Made by a program: the position numbers and the translations under genes. From Ruminococcoides sp052118065 (GTDB lineage Bacteria > Bacillota > Clostridia > Oscillospirales > Acutalibacteraceae), in the NCBI GenBank assembly GCA_052118065.1, contig JBQKHY010000010.1, positions 1 to 64,000 on the forward strand: 64,000 nucleotides of DNA. Reading direction: 5' to 3'. The notes beneath the pieces are model-generated. The model made no database searches. It worked only from the letters and a program-made list of their open reading frames with translations, and was not told the DNA's origin. Of the stretch, positions 49,514 through 59,274 are shown one piece after another (the stretch's first letter is position 1; each line of letters begins with the position of its first letter).

Positions 49514-50806
49514 TTAAACTGACTCTGCAAGTTCACCCTCAGGGTCATAAACTTTTTTAATATCAGCACCAAGTTGCTGGAACTTTTCAACAACTTCTTC
49601 ATAACCTCTTTCGATAAAGTGAATGTTGCTGATAACAGTTGTACCGTCTGCTGTAAGTGCAGCAATAATCATAGCAGCACCGGCACGAAGGTCAGTAGCC
49701 TTAACCTGAGCAGGTTTTAGTGGTGTACCACCTTCAATAATTGCAAGTCTGCCTTCAACAGAAATCTTAGCATCCATTCTCTGAAGTTCACTAATATACT
49801 GATAACGGTTATCCCATACATTTTCGTTAATGATACTTGTACCGTTACAAGATGTTAACATTGCAACAAACTGTGGTTGACAGTCAGTTGGGAAACCCGG
49901 ATGAGGCATAGTCTTGATGTTACAACGAGTAAGATTCTTACCTCTTGCATCAACAGTAACTGCTTCATCAAATTCTTCAATATCACAACCGATTTCTCTT
50001 AACTTAGCAGTAATAGAGTCAAGGTGCTTAGGAGTAATGTTCTTTACAGTTACTCTGCCTCTTGTAGCAGCAGCTGCTGCCATATATGTTCCTGCTTCAA
50101 TCTGGTCAGGAATAATTGAATAAGTAACACCGTGTAAGTATTCAACACCACGAATCTTGATAACATCAGTACCTGCACCACGAACATCAGCACCCATAGA
50201 GTTAAGGAAGTTTGCCAAATCAACAACATGAGGTTCTTTTGCACAGTTTTCAATAACTGTTAAACCCTCAGCCTTAACTGCTGCAAGCATTAGGTTGATA
50301 GTTGTACCGACTGAAACAACATCAAGATAAATGTTGTTACCCTTTAACTTACCTTCTCTGCACTTAATATCAATTGCACCATCAAGAATTTCATGGTCAC
50401 AACCAAGTGCTTCAAAGCCCTTTAGGTGTTGGTCAATAGGTCTAACACCAAAGTTACAACCACCGGGTAGCAATACCTTTGCTTTACCGTAACGGCCAAG
50501 TAAAGCACCAAGTAGGTAGTAAGATGCTCTCATACCTCTTACAAGGTCAGTAGTTGCTTCGTGAGTTCTAATATGTCTAGGGTCAATATCTAAAGTTGAC
50601 TTATTTACTCTTTTAACAATAGCACCCATTTCTTTTAGGATAGTACCGATAAGTGCTACATCACTAATATTAGGAATATTTTCAATTCTACAAGGTTCAT
50701 CACAAAGGATTACACCGGGAATAATGGCTACAGCAGCATTTTTCGCACCACTGATTGTTACCTCGCCATTTAAAGGCTTTCCACCATTTACAACAAATTT
50801 ATTCAA
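49514..50806 (-). CDS. murA: UDP-N-acetylglucosamine 1-carboxyvinyltransferase
   Basis: 430 residues from a TTG at 50806. No ATG exists at this end; GGAGAGTGCAG lies at the right distance, and the protein then begins MNKFVVNGGKPLNGEVTISG like other MurA. The active-site cysteine is in LPGGCNFGVRPIDQHLKGFE. It catalyses the first committed step of peptidoglycan synthesis, enolpyruvyl transfer from PEP to UDP-GlcNAc. Single gene in this window. Upstream, 50831-51204 (373 bp) holds no recognisable gene, only AT-rich sequence. Confidence 0.94.
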   Translation of the reverse strand: MNKFVVNGGKPLNGEVTISGAKNAAVAIIPGVILCDEPCRIENIPNISDVALIGTILKEMGAIVKRVNKSTLDIDPRHIRTHEATTDLVRGMRASYYLLGALLGRYGKAKVLLPGGCNFGVRPIDQHLKGFEALGCDHEILDGAIDIKCREGKLKGNNIYLDVVSVGTTINLMLAAVKAEGLTVIENCAKEPHVVDLANFLNSMGADVRGAGTDVIKIRGVEYLHGVTYSIIPDQIEAGTYMAAAAATRGRVTVKNITPKHLDSITAKLREIGCDIEEFDEAVTVDARGKNLTRCNIKTMPHPGFPTDCQPQFVAMLTSCNGTSIINENVWDNRYQYISELQRMDAKISVEGRLAIIEGGTPLKPAQVKATDLRAGAAMIIAALTADGTTVISNIHFIERGYEEVVEKFQQLGADIKKVYDPEGELAESV

Positions 50807-51204
50807 AACTGCACTCTCCAATTTCTCCAATTTTGGTTTATGCTTATATTTATCAAAAGTTCAAAAAATATAACAAGTTTTTAACTTTATTTTCTTAAAT
50901 CTAAATATAATTAGCCCAAAGATATTTTACGGCTAATTAATATATTAACCCTAAATGGGTTTTAAGTCAATCGTTATTTAGGATTGTAACACTTTTTGTT
51001 GAAGTTGCACTCAAAATTTTTGTTCTAAAAAGTATTTTTAAAGAAAGTGACTAGACCTGTAGTAAATTGTAACTTTATTGTAATTATTTCTTTTAAAGAA
51101 TAAACATTTGTTCTATTTTCTTTTAGAAAATTATCCTACAGAATTAAACTACATTTATTTACATAGTTTTTGTAGGAATTAAAAATATTACTACAAATTT
51201 GTAA

Positions 51205-52734
51205 TCAATCTGTACCCCAATACTTTCTGTCAAGTGTTCTGTACTGCAAAGCCTCTGCAACATATTCACCTTTGATTACCTCACTGTTGTCAAGGTCGGC
51301 AATAGTTCTGCTAACCTTTAAAATTCTGTCATATGCTCTTGCAGACAATCCCAAGCTTTCAAAGGCTTTCTCAAGTATTTTGTCAGCATTTTCATCTGTA
51401 ATGCAATATTTCTTCAGTAATTCACTTGTTAGGTGAGCGTTACAAGTAATGCCTGTACCTTTGTACCTATCAATCTGTATTTGTCTTGCCTTATTTACTC
51501 TTTCTCTGATTTTTTCAGAGGACTCACCTTTTTCTTTGGCAGAAAGCTCACTGTAATCTACCGGTGGAACTTCTATGTGTATATCTATTCTGTCCAACAA
51601 TGGGCCGGATATTCTGTTTAAATAATTTTGAATACTGTGAGGTGAACACCTACATTTCTTAGTAGGATGGTTGTAGTATCCACAAGGACAAGGGTTCATT
51701 GCTGCAAGTACCATCATTTTTGCCGGATATGTATATGAACCGTTTACCCTAGAGATTGTCACCTTACCGTCTTCAATAGGTTGTCTAAGTCCTTCAAGTG
51801 TTTTTCTTGAAAACTCAGGAAGTTCATCAAGAAACAGTATCCCGTTATTGGCAAGGGTTATTTCACCGGGCTTTGGAATATTACCACCACCTGTCAGTGC
51901 TACAGGTGAAGCAGTATGGTGAGGACTTCTAAAAGGTCTTGTATTAATTAATGAAACACCTTCAGGAAGTTGTCCTGCAATTGAAAGTACCTTTGAAGTT
52001 TCTATTCTTTCTGCAAATGTCATCTTAGGCAAAATTCCCGGTACTCTCTTTGCAAGCATACTTTTACCTGAACCGGGAGGTCCGATAAGCAAAACATTGT
52101 GACCACCTGCTGCTGCAATCTCTAATGCTCTCTTAGCCTCATACTGACCGCATACATCAGAAAAGTCCGGATAATTCTCGTTATTTTCTACATCTGCATT
52201 TTCAAATTCTACAGGTTTTATTTTTTCCATTCCGTTTAGGTGAGCTACAAGCTGATACAAGTTTTTTACCGGATAAACATTTATCCCTTGTACAACTGCT
52301 CCCTCTTTTGCATTTTCATAAGGAACATAAAGGTTCTTTATGCCTTCTTCCTTAGCCTTTATAGCCATAGGAAGAACCCCATTGACTCTTCTGATGTTAC
52401 CGGAAAGAGAAAGTTCTCCGATAAAAGCAGAACTTCTTATGTCTGCATTTATCTGTCTTGTAACAAGTAAGAGAGCAATCATTATTGGCAAATCATAAAG
52501 TGGACCTTCCTTCTTTATATCTGCCGGAGCAAGATTTACTGTTATTCTTTGGTCCGGAAAGACAAAACCACAGTTATGAATTGCACTTCTAACTCTATCT
52601 CGACTTTCCTTTACTGCCGTATCAGGCAGCCCTACCATCTCAAAAGCTGGGAAACCCTGTGAAATATCTGCTTCTATTGTTACTAAGAAACTTTCCATTC
52701 CTATTGTACCCAGACTAAGGCAACTTACTACCAT
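51205..52734 (-). CDS. YifB-family Mg chelatase-like AAA ATPase
   Basis: 509 residues. N-terminal Lon-protease-fold-like ChlI domain (about 20-165; GLPDTAVKESRDRVRSAI, NLAPADIKKEGPLYDLP), AAA core with Walker A IGPPGSGKSMLAKR, LDELPEFSRKTLEGLRQP as Walker B, the PCPCGYYNHPTKKCRCS cysteine cluster, and a C-terminal Mg-chelatase helix region (YDRILKVSRTIADLDN). ComM/YifB proteins act as branch-migration helicases in recombination and transformation. Single gene. Confidence 0.92.
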   Translation of the reverse strand: MVVSCLSLGTIGMESFLVTIEADISQGFPAFEMVGLPDTAVKESRDRVRSAIHNCGFVFPDQRITVNLAPADIKKEGPLYDLPIMIALLLVTRQINADIRSSAFIGELSLSGNIRRVNGVLPMAIKAKEEGIKNLYVPYENAKEGAVVQGINVYPVKNLYQLVAHLNGMEKIKPVEFENADVENNENYPDFSDVCGQYEAKRALEIAAAGGHNVLLIGPPGSGKSMLAKRVPGILPKMTFAERIETSKVLSIAGQLPEGVSLINTRPFRSPHHTASPVALTGGGNIPKPGEITLANNGILFLDELPEFSRKTLEGLRQPIEDGKVTISRVNGSYTYPAKMMVLAAMNPCPCGYYNHPTKKCRCSPHSIQNYLNRISGPLLDRIDIHIEVPPVDYSELSAKEKGESSEKIRERVNKARQIQIDRYKGTGITCNAHLTSELLKKYCITDENADKILEKAFESLGLSARAYDRILKVSRTIADLDNSEVIKGEYVAEALQYRTLDRKYWGTD

Positions 52735-52922
52735 TATATATCACTTCCAATATTTACTATATATTAATAAGAAGAACAATACTTTTCATTATATATTTAA
52801 TAATATCATATATTAAAGGGAATAAAAAGACATTAAGTTACAAAATACTAAATATTTTTATGAATTCTGCATAATAATAAAAAATATTAGAAAAAATTTT
52901 ATAGAAATATATTAAAATATCA

Positions 52923-52951
52923 TTGACAAATCAACATATTAAGGGTAGAAT
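52923..52951 (+). promoter_or_regulatory. Promoter of the sigma factor gene
   Basis: TTGACA, a 17-bp spacer, then TAGAAT. The TTG that could be mistaken for a start codon is the -35 box, which supports the later start at 52986. Confidence 0.75.
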
Positions 52952-52985
52952 AAGATTTAAACACAGATTACGGCGAGGTTTTTTG

Positions 52986-53537
52986 ATGATGTGTAGTCAA
53001 AACGAAAATACCCTTATTCAAAATGCAAAATGTGGCGACAACCTTGCTTTTGAAAAACTTTCTTTCCGTTATCTTGGTTTAATTCACAAACTGAGTAACC
53101 AATACAAAGTAGAGGGTTATGACACTAATGATTTTGTTCAAGAGGGATTACTGGCACTTTTATCAGCAGTAAAAAGCTTTGACCCTAATCATTCTATTAG
53201 TTTCAAGAATTACGCTTTGCTTTGTGTAAAAAATCGTTTTAGAACCATTGTAAAGAAGTTCCAAAGGGACAAGGCTATTCCAATGTCAAGTACAGTTCCT
53301 TTTGATGAACAACTTGATGTTACTGACCACACTGCAAATCCTGAAAACCAAGTCCTAAACGAAGAAAGATTTGCATTATTGCTAGAAAAAGCCAGAGATG
53401 TTCTTTCCCAAAAAGAGTACAAGGTACTTACCTACTATATTAATGGGTACTCCTATATGGAAATTTCAGAAAAACTAGGTATTGACAAAAAGTCTGTTGA
53501 CAATGCCCTTTCAAGAGCGAAAAAGAAGTTACTCTAA
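52986..53537 (+). CDS. sigH: Sigma-70-family factor, sigma-H (SigH/Spo0H)-like
   Basis: About 183 residues from the ATG at 52986 (GGCGAGG seven bases upstream). Region 2: NDFVQEGLLALLSAVKSFDPNHSISFKNYALLCVKNRF with the -10 binding helix; region 4: LSQKEYKVLTYYINGYSYMEISEKLGIDKKSVDNALSRAKKKL, an HTH. Length, the missing region 3 and the short linker are like SigH, the transition-to-sporulation sigma of Firmicutes. It could be another ECF-like sigma, but sequence order favours SigH. The gene follows its own promoter and is followed by a zinc-ribbon gene. Confidence 0.78.
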   Translation: MMCSQNENTLIQNAKCGDNLAFEKLSFRYLGLIHKLSNQYKVEGYDTNDFVQEGLLALLSAVKSFDPNHSISFKNYALLCVKNRFRTIVKKFQRDKAIPMSSTVPFDEQLDVTDHTANPENQVLNEERFALLLEKARDVLSQKEYKVLTYYINGYSYMEISEKLGIDKKSVDNALSRAKKKLL

Positions 53538-53576
53538 AAAATTCACTTATGTGAGAGAACAAGAGAGGTAAAACCT

Positions 53577-53861
53577 ATGTACGAAGATAAGACACTTATT
53601 TGTAAAGATTGTGGCAATGAATTTGTTTTTTCTGCCGGTGAGCAGGAATTTTATGCTGAGAAAGGTTTTGTAAACGAACCTCAGCGTTGCAAAGCTTGTC
53701 GTCAAGCAAGAAAACAAGCAGTAAAGTCATCAAGAGAAATGCACAAAACTGTATGTGCAAGCTGTGGTGGCGAAGCAGTTATTCCATTTAAGCCAATGGA
53801 AGGCAAGGACTACTACTGTAGCGAATGTTTTGCTAAGAGAAAAGAACAAGGTCTTGCATAA
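53577..53861 (+). CDS. Zinc-ribbon protein (zf-trcl / CxxC-CxxC type)
   Basis: 94 residues with four CxxC knuckles: CKDCGNEF, CKACRQ, CASCGGE and CSECFAKR. The middle part QEFYAEKGFVNEPQRCKACR is the probable zinc-ribbon pattern of cold-shock-associated small Firmicutes proteins. No catalytic motif. It follows the sigma factor by 39 bp and may share its transcript. Role unknown, probably a small nucleic-acid or protein-binding zinc protein. Confidence 0.85.
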   Translation: MYEDKTLICKDCGNEFVFSAGEQEFYAEKGFVNEPQRCKACRQARKQAVKSSREMHKTVCASCGGEAVIPFKPMEGKDYYCSECFAKRKEQGLA

Positions 53862-53896
53862 TTAACTTAAAAAGAAAAAGGATAGTTATATATAAG

Positions 53897-53921
53897 CACT
53901 CTAGCCGTAACGGTTAGGGTG
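53897..53921 (+). terminator. Terminator after the sigma factor / zinc-ribbon genes
   Basis: CACTCTAGCCG/CGGTTAGGGTG stem with two G-U pairs and a TTTTTATTTTG tail. Confidence 0.75.
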
Positions 53922-54041
53922 TTTTTATTTTGCTTTTGGTTATAATAAAAGTACAGAAAATAAGAATATATATAATAGAAAAGGCTTTTATTATAAAAAA
54001 ATATGTGTTATAATGTAGAAAAATTTTGGAGGTAATTAATT

Positions 54042-54239
54042 ATGACTATTGATAAAAATTCTATTATTGGCGATGTACTTGACAGCTATCCTGAAACTGC
54101 TGAATTCTTTATGGAAATCGGTATGCATTGCCTAGGTTGTCCTCATTCAAGAGGCGAAAGCATTGAAGAAGCTTGTTATGTTCATGGTACAGATGCTGAT
54201 GAACTAATTGCAAAGATTAAGGCTGCTATCGGTCAATGA
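54042..54239 (+). CDS. DUF1858 redox-disulfide domain protein
   Basis: 65 residues. The DUF1858 core is IGDVLDSYPETAEFFMEIGMHCLGCPHSRGESIEEAC with a CxxC (CLGC), found in hydrid-cluster-associated small redox proteins. It probably has a role in disulfide or redox chemistry in the cytoplasm. TTTTGGAGG precedes the ATG. It overlaps trmK by four bases (ATGA), so the two are translated together. Confidence 0.88.
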   Translation: MTIDKNSIIGDVLDSYPETAEFFMEIGMHCLGCPHSRGESIEEACYVHGTDADELIAKIKAAIGQ

Positions 54240-54889
54240 TTTTAACCGAAAGACTACAGACTATTGCCACAATGGTGGATAAGGGTAGTGTAGTAGCCGA
54301 CATAGGCACAGACCATGCGTATCTTCCGGTTTTCCTCATTCAGCAAGGAATTTGTGGAAAAGCCTTAGCTTGTGACATTAATACTTTGCCACTTGAAAAG
54401 GGAAACCAAAACATAATTTTCAATCATTTACAAGATAAGATTGAAACAAGACTTTGTGATGGTCTTAACGGAATAGGTGAAGATGAGGCTGATACCTTTA
54501 TTATTGCAGGTATGGGTGCTGATGTTATTATTCACATACTTTCTTCTTGTGAATATATAGCTAATGAAAAGTACACTCTTATTATTCAACCAATGACAAG
54601 GTACTATACCTTAACTCAGTGGCTATATGAAAATGGTTTTGAAATCAAAGAGCAGAGATGCACTCACGAAGGCAAAAGACCATACACAATAATGAAGATA
54701 AAATATACCGGCAAGAAAACACCTTACACAGAAAGTGACCTTTATCTTGGCAGTATGGATACAAGTGATGAAGAATGTAAAATTTTCTTATTAAATGAAA
54801 TCCGTAAGCTAAACAAAAGAGTCCTTGGTGAAGAAGGTCTTGAAGAAGTTATCAACGTATTGGAGGAAAAGGTAAATGACAGTAAATGA
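54236..54889 (+). CDS. trmK: tRNA (adenine22-N1)-methyltransferase
   Basis: 217 residues. Class I SAM methyltransferase: VVADIGTDHAYLPVFLIQQG (SAM-binding), AGMGADVIIHILSSC, IIQPMTRYYTLTQWLYENGF. TrmK methylates A22 of bacterial tRNAs with G18 modification context. It overlaps the DUF1858 gene upstream and a Nif3-like gene downstream; the trmK-nif3 pair is common in Firmicutes. Confidence 0.92.
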   Translation: MILTERLQTIATMVDKGSVVADIGTDHAYLPVFLIQQGICGKALACDINTLPLEKGNQNIIFNHLQDKIETRLCDGLNGIGEDEADTFIIAGMGADVIIHILSSCEYIANEKYTLIIQPMTRYYTLTQWLYENGFEIKEQRCTHEGKRPYTIMKIKYTGKKTPYTESDLYLGSMDTSDEECKIFLLNEIRKLNKRVLGEEGLEEVINVLEEKVNDSK

Positions 54890-55625
54890 TATTTTTAACT
54901 ATACCGAAAGTTTTGCTCCAATAGATACTTGTGCTGACTTTGACAACTGTGGTATTCTTGTTGGTGACAAAAACCAAACTGTAACTAAAGTTCTTGTTGC
55001 CCTTGATATAACATCTTCTGTTGTTGAGGAGGCAAAGGAAATTGGTGCTGAACTAATCATCAGCCACCACCCTATTATTTTTGCACCACTAAAAAAGGTT
55101 AGCAAAAACAGTGTTGTATATAAATTAGTTGAAAATAATATTTCAGCTTTGTGCTTACACACTAACCTTGACATTTCACCAATCTTTGGTGTAAACACTT
55201 GTCTTGGTGATGCTTTAGGTTTACAGAAGGGTAAATTCATTGATGGCACATATGCTTATATTGGTGAAATCAATAAACCACTTTCAGCAAAAGAATTCGC
55301 AAAACAAGTTAAAGAAAAATTAAACTGCAAAGGTTTAAGATATACCGACAAAGACAAGGTACAGAAGATTTGTGTATCTTCAGGTGCAGGTGCTGAGGAA
55401 ATTTTCACTGCACTTGACAACGGTTGTGACCTATTCTTAACAGGTGAGATGAAAAATCACCTACTGATTGAGGCAATGGAAAAAGATATTGCCGTTGTTG
55501 AGGTTGGACACTTTAAATCAGAAGATGTGGTTATCGCCCCTCTTGTTGAAAAATTAAGTCAGCAATTTCCTGATGTATCTTTCACCAAAGCAAAAGCAGT
55601 TATTGATAATGTTGAGTATTTGTAA
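54876..55625 (+). CDS. Nif3-like dinuclear metal-centre protein
   Basis: 249 residues. Nif3/YqfO family (GTP cyclohydrolase I type 2): two conserved metal-site stretches, ELIISHHPIIFAPLKKVS and SALCLHTNLDISPIFGVN, plus C-terminal EVGHFKSEDVVIAPL. It is a hexameric protein with two metal ions; its cellular role is unclear. Starts inside the end of trmK (14-base overlap), with TTGGAGGAAAAGGTAA before the ATG. Confidence 0.92.
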   Translation: MTVNDIFNYTESFAPIDTCADFDNCGILVGDKNQTVTKVLVALDITSSVVEEAKEIGAELIISHHPIIFAPLKKVSKNSVVYKLVENNISALCLHTNLDISPIFGVNTCLGDALGLQKGKFIDGTYAYIGEINKPLSAKEFAKQVKEKLNCKGLRYTDKDKVQKICVSSGAGAEEIFTALDNGCDLFLTGEMKNHLLIEAMEKDIAVVEVGHFKSEDVVIAPLVEKLSQQFPDVSFTKAKAVIDNVEYL

Positions 55626-55754
55626 TTTTAGTTATTTGATATTAAGTTTTAGTTTTTGATTAACACACTAAATGACAGTAATTAATAACTATAGTAATTA
55701 ATGATTATAAATTTTATAATACTTACATTTTAATTCAAATTTCTATAACAAATT

Positions 55755-55778
55755 ATCCCTAGGTTTCCACCTAGGGAT
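55755..55778 (+). terminator. Terminator of the DUF1858-trmK-nif3 operon
   Basis: ATCCCTAGGT/ACCTAGGGAT 10-bp perfect stem with TTTTTATTTATA tail. Confidence 0.85.
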
Positions 55779-55844
55779 TTTTATTTATAGTTTCTAATGT
55801 TATATAGTTTTTTCGATTTCTATTGTAGGTTAAGGTTAGTTAGA

Positions 55845-56281
55845 TAAATTTGGATTTTTCAATTTTGTCTGTGGGTAAAGATTAGTTAGATAAATTAGGG
55901 TTTGTGAGGATAAGTACAAAGTGTTAATTTTTAGCAAATAAGGCTCCCTTGTGTAAAGGGAGCTGTCGCTCGTAAATTGGAAGAATGACAATTTACTCTT
56001 AAAGAGCGACTGAGGGATTGTTATGGTACAAACTATTTACTAAATCAATTTTATTCGATAGATATAAATTATAGTTTTTACATTCCTAACTAAATTTCTA
56101 CTATCTGTTACTACCTACTAAACAATCCTTCCACCACTTCGTGGTCCCCCTCCCTTTACACAAGGGAGGCTGGTTAGTCTCTACTAATTCTAAATATCTA
56201 CCACAAAACAAGGTGAATTCTAGCCCCACAAACCCAAATTTATCATTCTCACCTTAACCACAGACAAAATTGAAAAAACCA
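55845..56281. repeat. Composite intergenic repeat locus 3
   Basis: Outer inverted ends: TTTTGTCTGTGGGTAAAG then TTAGGGTTTGTGAGGAT (55862-55914), and CACAAACCCAAATTTAT...ACCTTAACCACAGACAAAATT (56227-56272). Inside: CTCCCTTGTGTAAAGGGAG and CTCCCTTTACACAAGGGAG hairpins around ACTGAGGGATTGTT / AACAATCCTTCCACCAC ends. 56118-56280 is about 90% identical to 43497-43662. No gene is supported between 55626 and 56334. Confidence 0.8.
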
Positions 56282-56334
56282 AATTTGTATAGTAAATTTT
56301 ATTTTCACCTTGACCCACAAATAGAACTAAAAAA

Positions 56335-57108
56335 CTACTCTTTAAGGGTTCGGCCGGTAACATCGGTTTTATAATCCACTTTACAATTATCACAAACTAA
56401 TTTAGAAAGAGGCACAAACTCATAACCACTATCTCTGACTGCCTCTATTATCATAGGTAAAGCCTCAGGGGTATTCTTAGCACCGTTATGCATAAGGATA
56501 ATACTGCCGTTTTGTAGCTTAGGCACAATTCTATCCACCATTTCTGCCGGAGTAGGGTCTTTCCAATCTAGTGAATCAATATCCCACTGAACACAATACA
56601 TATTGAGGCTTTTTACACTTTGCACAACAGTTGTGTTGTAGTCACCATATGGTGGTCTAAAAAGTTTAGGCCTTTCCCCTGTCAGTTCTTTTACTTTATT
56701 ATTGCAATTTTCAATTTGCTTTTTCTGTTCATCAACACTCATTTGAGTCATATGTGGGTGGGTGTCACTATGGTTGCCTATGTCGTGACCTGCCTTATAA
56801 ATATCCTTTACATCATCAGGATATTTATCTACCCAATCCCCTACTAAGAAAAAGGTTGACTTTACCTTATACTTTTTTAGAATATCAAGTAGCTTATGGG
56901 TTTGTTCATCACCCCATGCAGCATCAAAAGAAATTGCAACTTGCTTTTTGTCTGTTTCTACAGAATAAATTGGAAGTTCCTTTTGCTCGGTTGCAGTTTG
57001 TACTGCTTTCATTCCTGTATTTGTCAAAATTCCTATTGCTATTATTGTCACCATAAGACAACAAAGAACAATAGCCAAGCCCTTTTTATCAAGAATAAAT
57101 AAACGCAT
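56335..57108 (-). CDS. Polysaccharide deacetylase (PdaB-like)
   Basis: 257 residues from the ATG at 57108 (TTGGAGGGTGTT upstream). An N-terminal membrane anchor (LAIVLCCLMVTIIAIGILTN) is followed by the NodB domain: AISFDAAWGDEQTHK (catalytic Asp pair), NHSDTHPHMTQM (His motif), FRPPYGDYNTT and a C-terminal ILMHNGAKNTPEALP. It probably deacetylates peptidoglycan or chitin-like glycans outside the membrane; PdaB-type enzymes act in spore cortex formation. Downstream of cysS on the same strand but separated by a terminator. Confidence 0.9.
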   Translation of the reverse strand: MRLFILDKKGLAIVLCCLMVTIIAIGILTNTGMKAVQTATEQKELPIYSVETDKKQVAISFDAAWGDEQTHKLLDILKKYKVKSTFFLVGDWVDKYPDDVKDIYKAGHDIGNHSDTHPHMTQMSVDEQKKQIENCNNKVKELTGERPKLFRPPYGDYNTTVVQSVKSLNMYCVQWDIDSLDWKDPTPAEMVDRIVPKLQNGSIILMHNGAKNTPEALPMIIEAVRDSGYEFVPLSKLVCDNCKVDYKTDVTGRTLKE

Positions 57109-57141
57109 AACACCCTCCAAATATGTACCCATAATAGAGGA

Positions 57142-57173
57142 AACCCTCCACAATATATTTATGTGGAGGGTTT
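57142..57173 (-). terminator. Terminator of cysE-cysS
   Basis: AAACCCTCCACA/TGTGGAGGGTTT 12-bp perfect stem, 20 bp after the cysS stop, TTCCTC on minus. It stands between cysS and the deacetylase gene. Confidence 0.75.
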
Positions 57174-57193
57174 TGAAATATTCTAAAATTTAA

Positions 57194-58600
57194 TTATTTT
57201 ACTGACCAAGTAATACCATCAGGTGTATCCTTGATTACAACATTCATTGCGTTAAGTTCATCACGAATAGCATCAGCAGTTGCCCAGTCTTTGTTAGCTC
57301 TTGCCTCAGTTCTTTTCTTGATAAGTTCTTCAACCTTTGCAGTATCAACAGAAGAATTCTTTTCTTCCTTTAGCTTGTTAGCAGCCTTTACTAGGTCAAG
57401 GCTTAGAACCTTGTCAAAGTCATTTAGAAGATAAATCTTTGTTGCATCACTAATGTTAGCCTTTAGTACATCATAAATGCTTGTGATACCCAGAGAAGTG
57501 TTTAGGTCGTTATCCATATTTTCCTTAAACTTATCAATTAATGGCTGAGCCTCATCCATATTAGGTTCACCTGTAGGGTTAAGGTTAGAAATCTTCTTAA
57601 CCAGCTTGTTGTATGCCTTTGCAGTATTGTCAAGGTTGTCATAGCTAAATGTCAGTGGCTTACGGTAGTGTGACTGTAAGCAGAACATTCTATATACAAC
57701 AGGATTATAGCCTTTTTCTTCAAGTAAAGATACTGTTAAGAAACCACCCTTACTCTTACTCATTTTGCCTCTTGCGTCTAGTAGGTGAGTTACATGGAAC
57801 CAATAAGGACACCACTTGTGACCGATATATGCTTCACTCTGAGCAATTTCGTTTGTATGATGAGGGAATGCATTATCAACACCACCACAATGAATGTCTA
57901 GGTATTCACCAAGGTGCTTAATTGAAATTGCAGAACATTCAATGTGCCAACCGGGATAACCGTAACCCCAAGGGCTTTCCCACTTTAGTTCTTGGTCATC
58001 AAACTTACTCTTTGTAAACCATAGTACAAAATCGGTTTTGTTTCTCTTATTTTCATCTTCATCAACATCATCACGAACACCAACTGCTAGGTCATCTTGA
58101 TTCTGATTACCTAACACATAGTATTCATCTAGCTTTGATGTGTCAAAATAAACATTGCCACCTGCTTCATAAGCGTAACCTTTCTTAAGAAGTGTATCTA
58201 CCATCTTAATAAATTCAGGAATACAATGTGTTGCAGGTTCAACCACATCAGGTGTTTTAATGTTAAGTTTCTTACAATCATCAAAGAAAGCATCTGTATA
58301 GAATTTTGCAATTTCAAGAACTGTCTTGTGTTCTCTCTTTGCTCCGGCAAGCATTTTGTCCTCACCTGTATCGGCATCACTTGATAAATGACCTACATCG
58401 GTAATGTTCATAACTCTCTTTACATCATAGCCAATGTAACGAAGATACTTTTCAAGTACATCTTCCATAATGTAGGTACGCAAGTTACCGATATGTGCAT
58501 AGTGGTAAACTGTAGGACCACAAGTGTACATTGCAACCTTGCCTTCTGTATGTGGAACAAACTCCATCTTCTTGTTACCTAATGTGTTGTATAAAATCAT
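57194..58600 (-). CDS. cysS: Cysteinyl-tRNA synthetase
   Basis: 468 residues. Class I synthetase: zinc/cysteine motif MYTCGPTVYHYAHIGNLRTY containing the HIGN signature, ECSAISIKHLGEYLDIHCGG (zinc), and the KMSKSKGGF loop. C-terminal helical tRNA-binding region (about 395-468). It charges tRNA-Cys. Its start overlaps the cysE stop (ATGA), so both are translated from one message under the cysteine T-box. Confidence 0.96.
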   Translation of the reverse strand: MILYNTLGNKKMEFVPHTEGKVAMYTCGPTVYHYAHIGNLRTYIMEDVLEKYLRYIGYDVKRVMNITDVGHLSSDADTGEDKMLAGAKREHKTVLEIAKFYTDAFFDDCKKLNIKTPDVVEPATHCIPEFIKMVDTLLKKGYAYEAGGNVYFDTSKLDEYYVLGNQNQDDLAVGVRDDVDEDENKRNKTDFVLWFTKSKFDDQELKWESPWGYGYPGWHIECSAISIKHLGEYLDIHCGGVDNAFPHHTNEIAQSEAYIGHKWCPYWFHVTHLLDARGKMSKSKGGFLTVSLLEEKGYNPVVYRMFCLQSHYRKPLTFSYDNLDNTAKAYNKLVKKISNLNPTGEPNMDEAQPLIDKFKENMDNDLNTSLGITSIYDVLKANISDATKIYLLNDFDKVLSLDLVKAANKLKEEKNSSVDTAKVEELIKKRTEARANKDWATADAIRDELNAMNVVIKDTPDGITWSVK

Positions 58601-59226
58601 TTTTTATCCTCCAAACGCTTTTTAAGTTCTTCAATTTCATTATTAAGTCTTTGAATTTGTTGTGTTACCGGATTGGTGTAATGGATTTGGTCAAGAATAT
58701 CAATTCTTTCACCATGCATTTTTACCACTTGAGCAGGTACACCCACTGCAGTTGAGTCAGGTGGGATTTCATTAAGAACTACTGCACCGGCAGCAATTCT
58801 TGCATTGTCACCAACCTTAAAAGGTCCAAGTACTCTTGCACCACAACCAACAAGAACATTGTTGCCTAAAGTTGGATGTCTTTTGCCGGTATCTTTACCT
58901 GTACCACCAAGAGTTACACCCTGATAAAGAGTACAGTTCTCACCGATTTCAGTTGTTTCGCCAATAACAACACCCATACCATGGTCAATGAAAAGACCTT
59001 TACCGATAGTAGCACCGGGATGAATTTCTATACCTGTTTTGTGTCTTGAACGCTGACTGATAAATCTAGCGATAAATTTCATATTATGTCTAAAGAACCA
59101 GTTAGCTCTTCTGTGACTTCTTACTGCCTTGTATCCTGAGTAAAGGAAGAAAACTTCCAGCCTGTTTCTGGCAGCAGGATCTCTCTCCATTACTGCATCA
59201 AGGTCAGATTTCATAGTTTCGAACAT
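58597..59226 (-). CDS. cysE: Serine O-acetyltransferase
   Basis: 209 residues, the short EpsC/CysE form. N-terminal helical part (about 1-55), then left-handed beta-helix hexapeptide repeats (about 60-165; GIEIHPGATIGKGLFIDHG, VVIGETTEIGENCTLYQGVTLG, HPTLGNNVLVGCGARVLG). It makes O-acetylserine for cysteine synthesis. It is regulated with cysS by an upstream T-box that senses uncharged tRNA-Cys. Confidence 0.95.
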   Translation of the reverse strand: MFETMKSDLDAVMERDPAARNRLEVFFLYSGYKAVRSHRRANWFFRHNMKFIARFISQRSRHKTGIEIHPGATIGKGLFIDHGMGVVIGETTEIGENCTLYQGVTLGGTGKDTGKRHPTLGNNVLVGCGARVLGPFKVGDNARIAAGAVVLNEIPPDSTAVGVPAQVVKMHGERIDILDQIHYTNPVTQQIQRLNNEIEELKKRLEDKK

Positions 59227-59274
59227 TCTTATTTTTCAACTCCTATGAGACTTTATATTATATATTATGCTGTA

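Noticed and set aside
50831..51204. Possible regulatory RNA upstream of murA
   Set aside because: AT-rich sequence with some short inverted repeats, but no known riboswitch core or strong terminator was seen.
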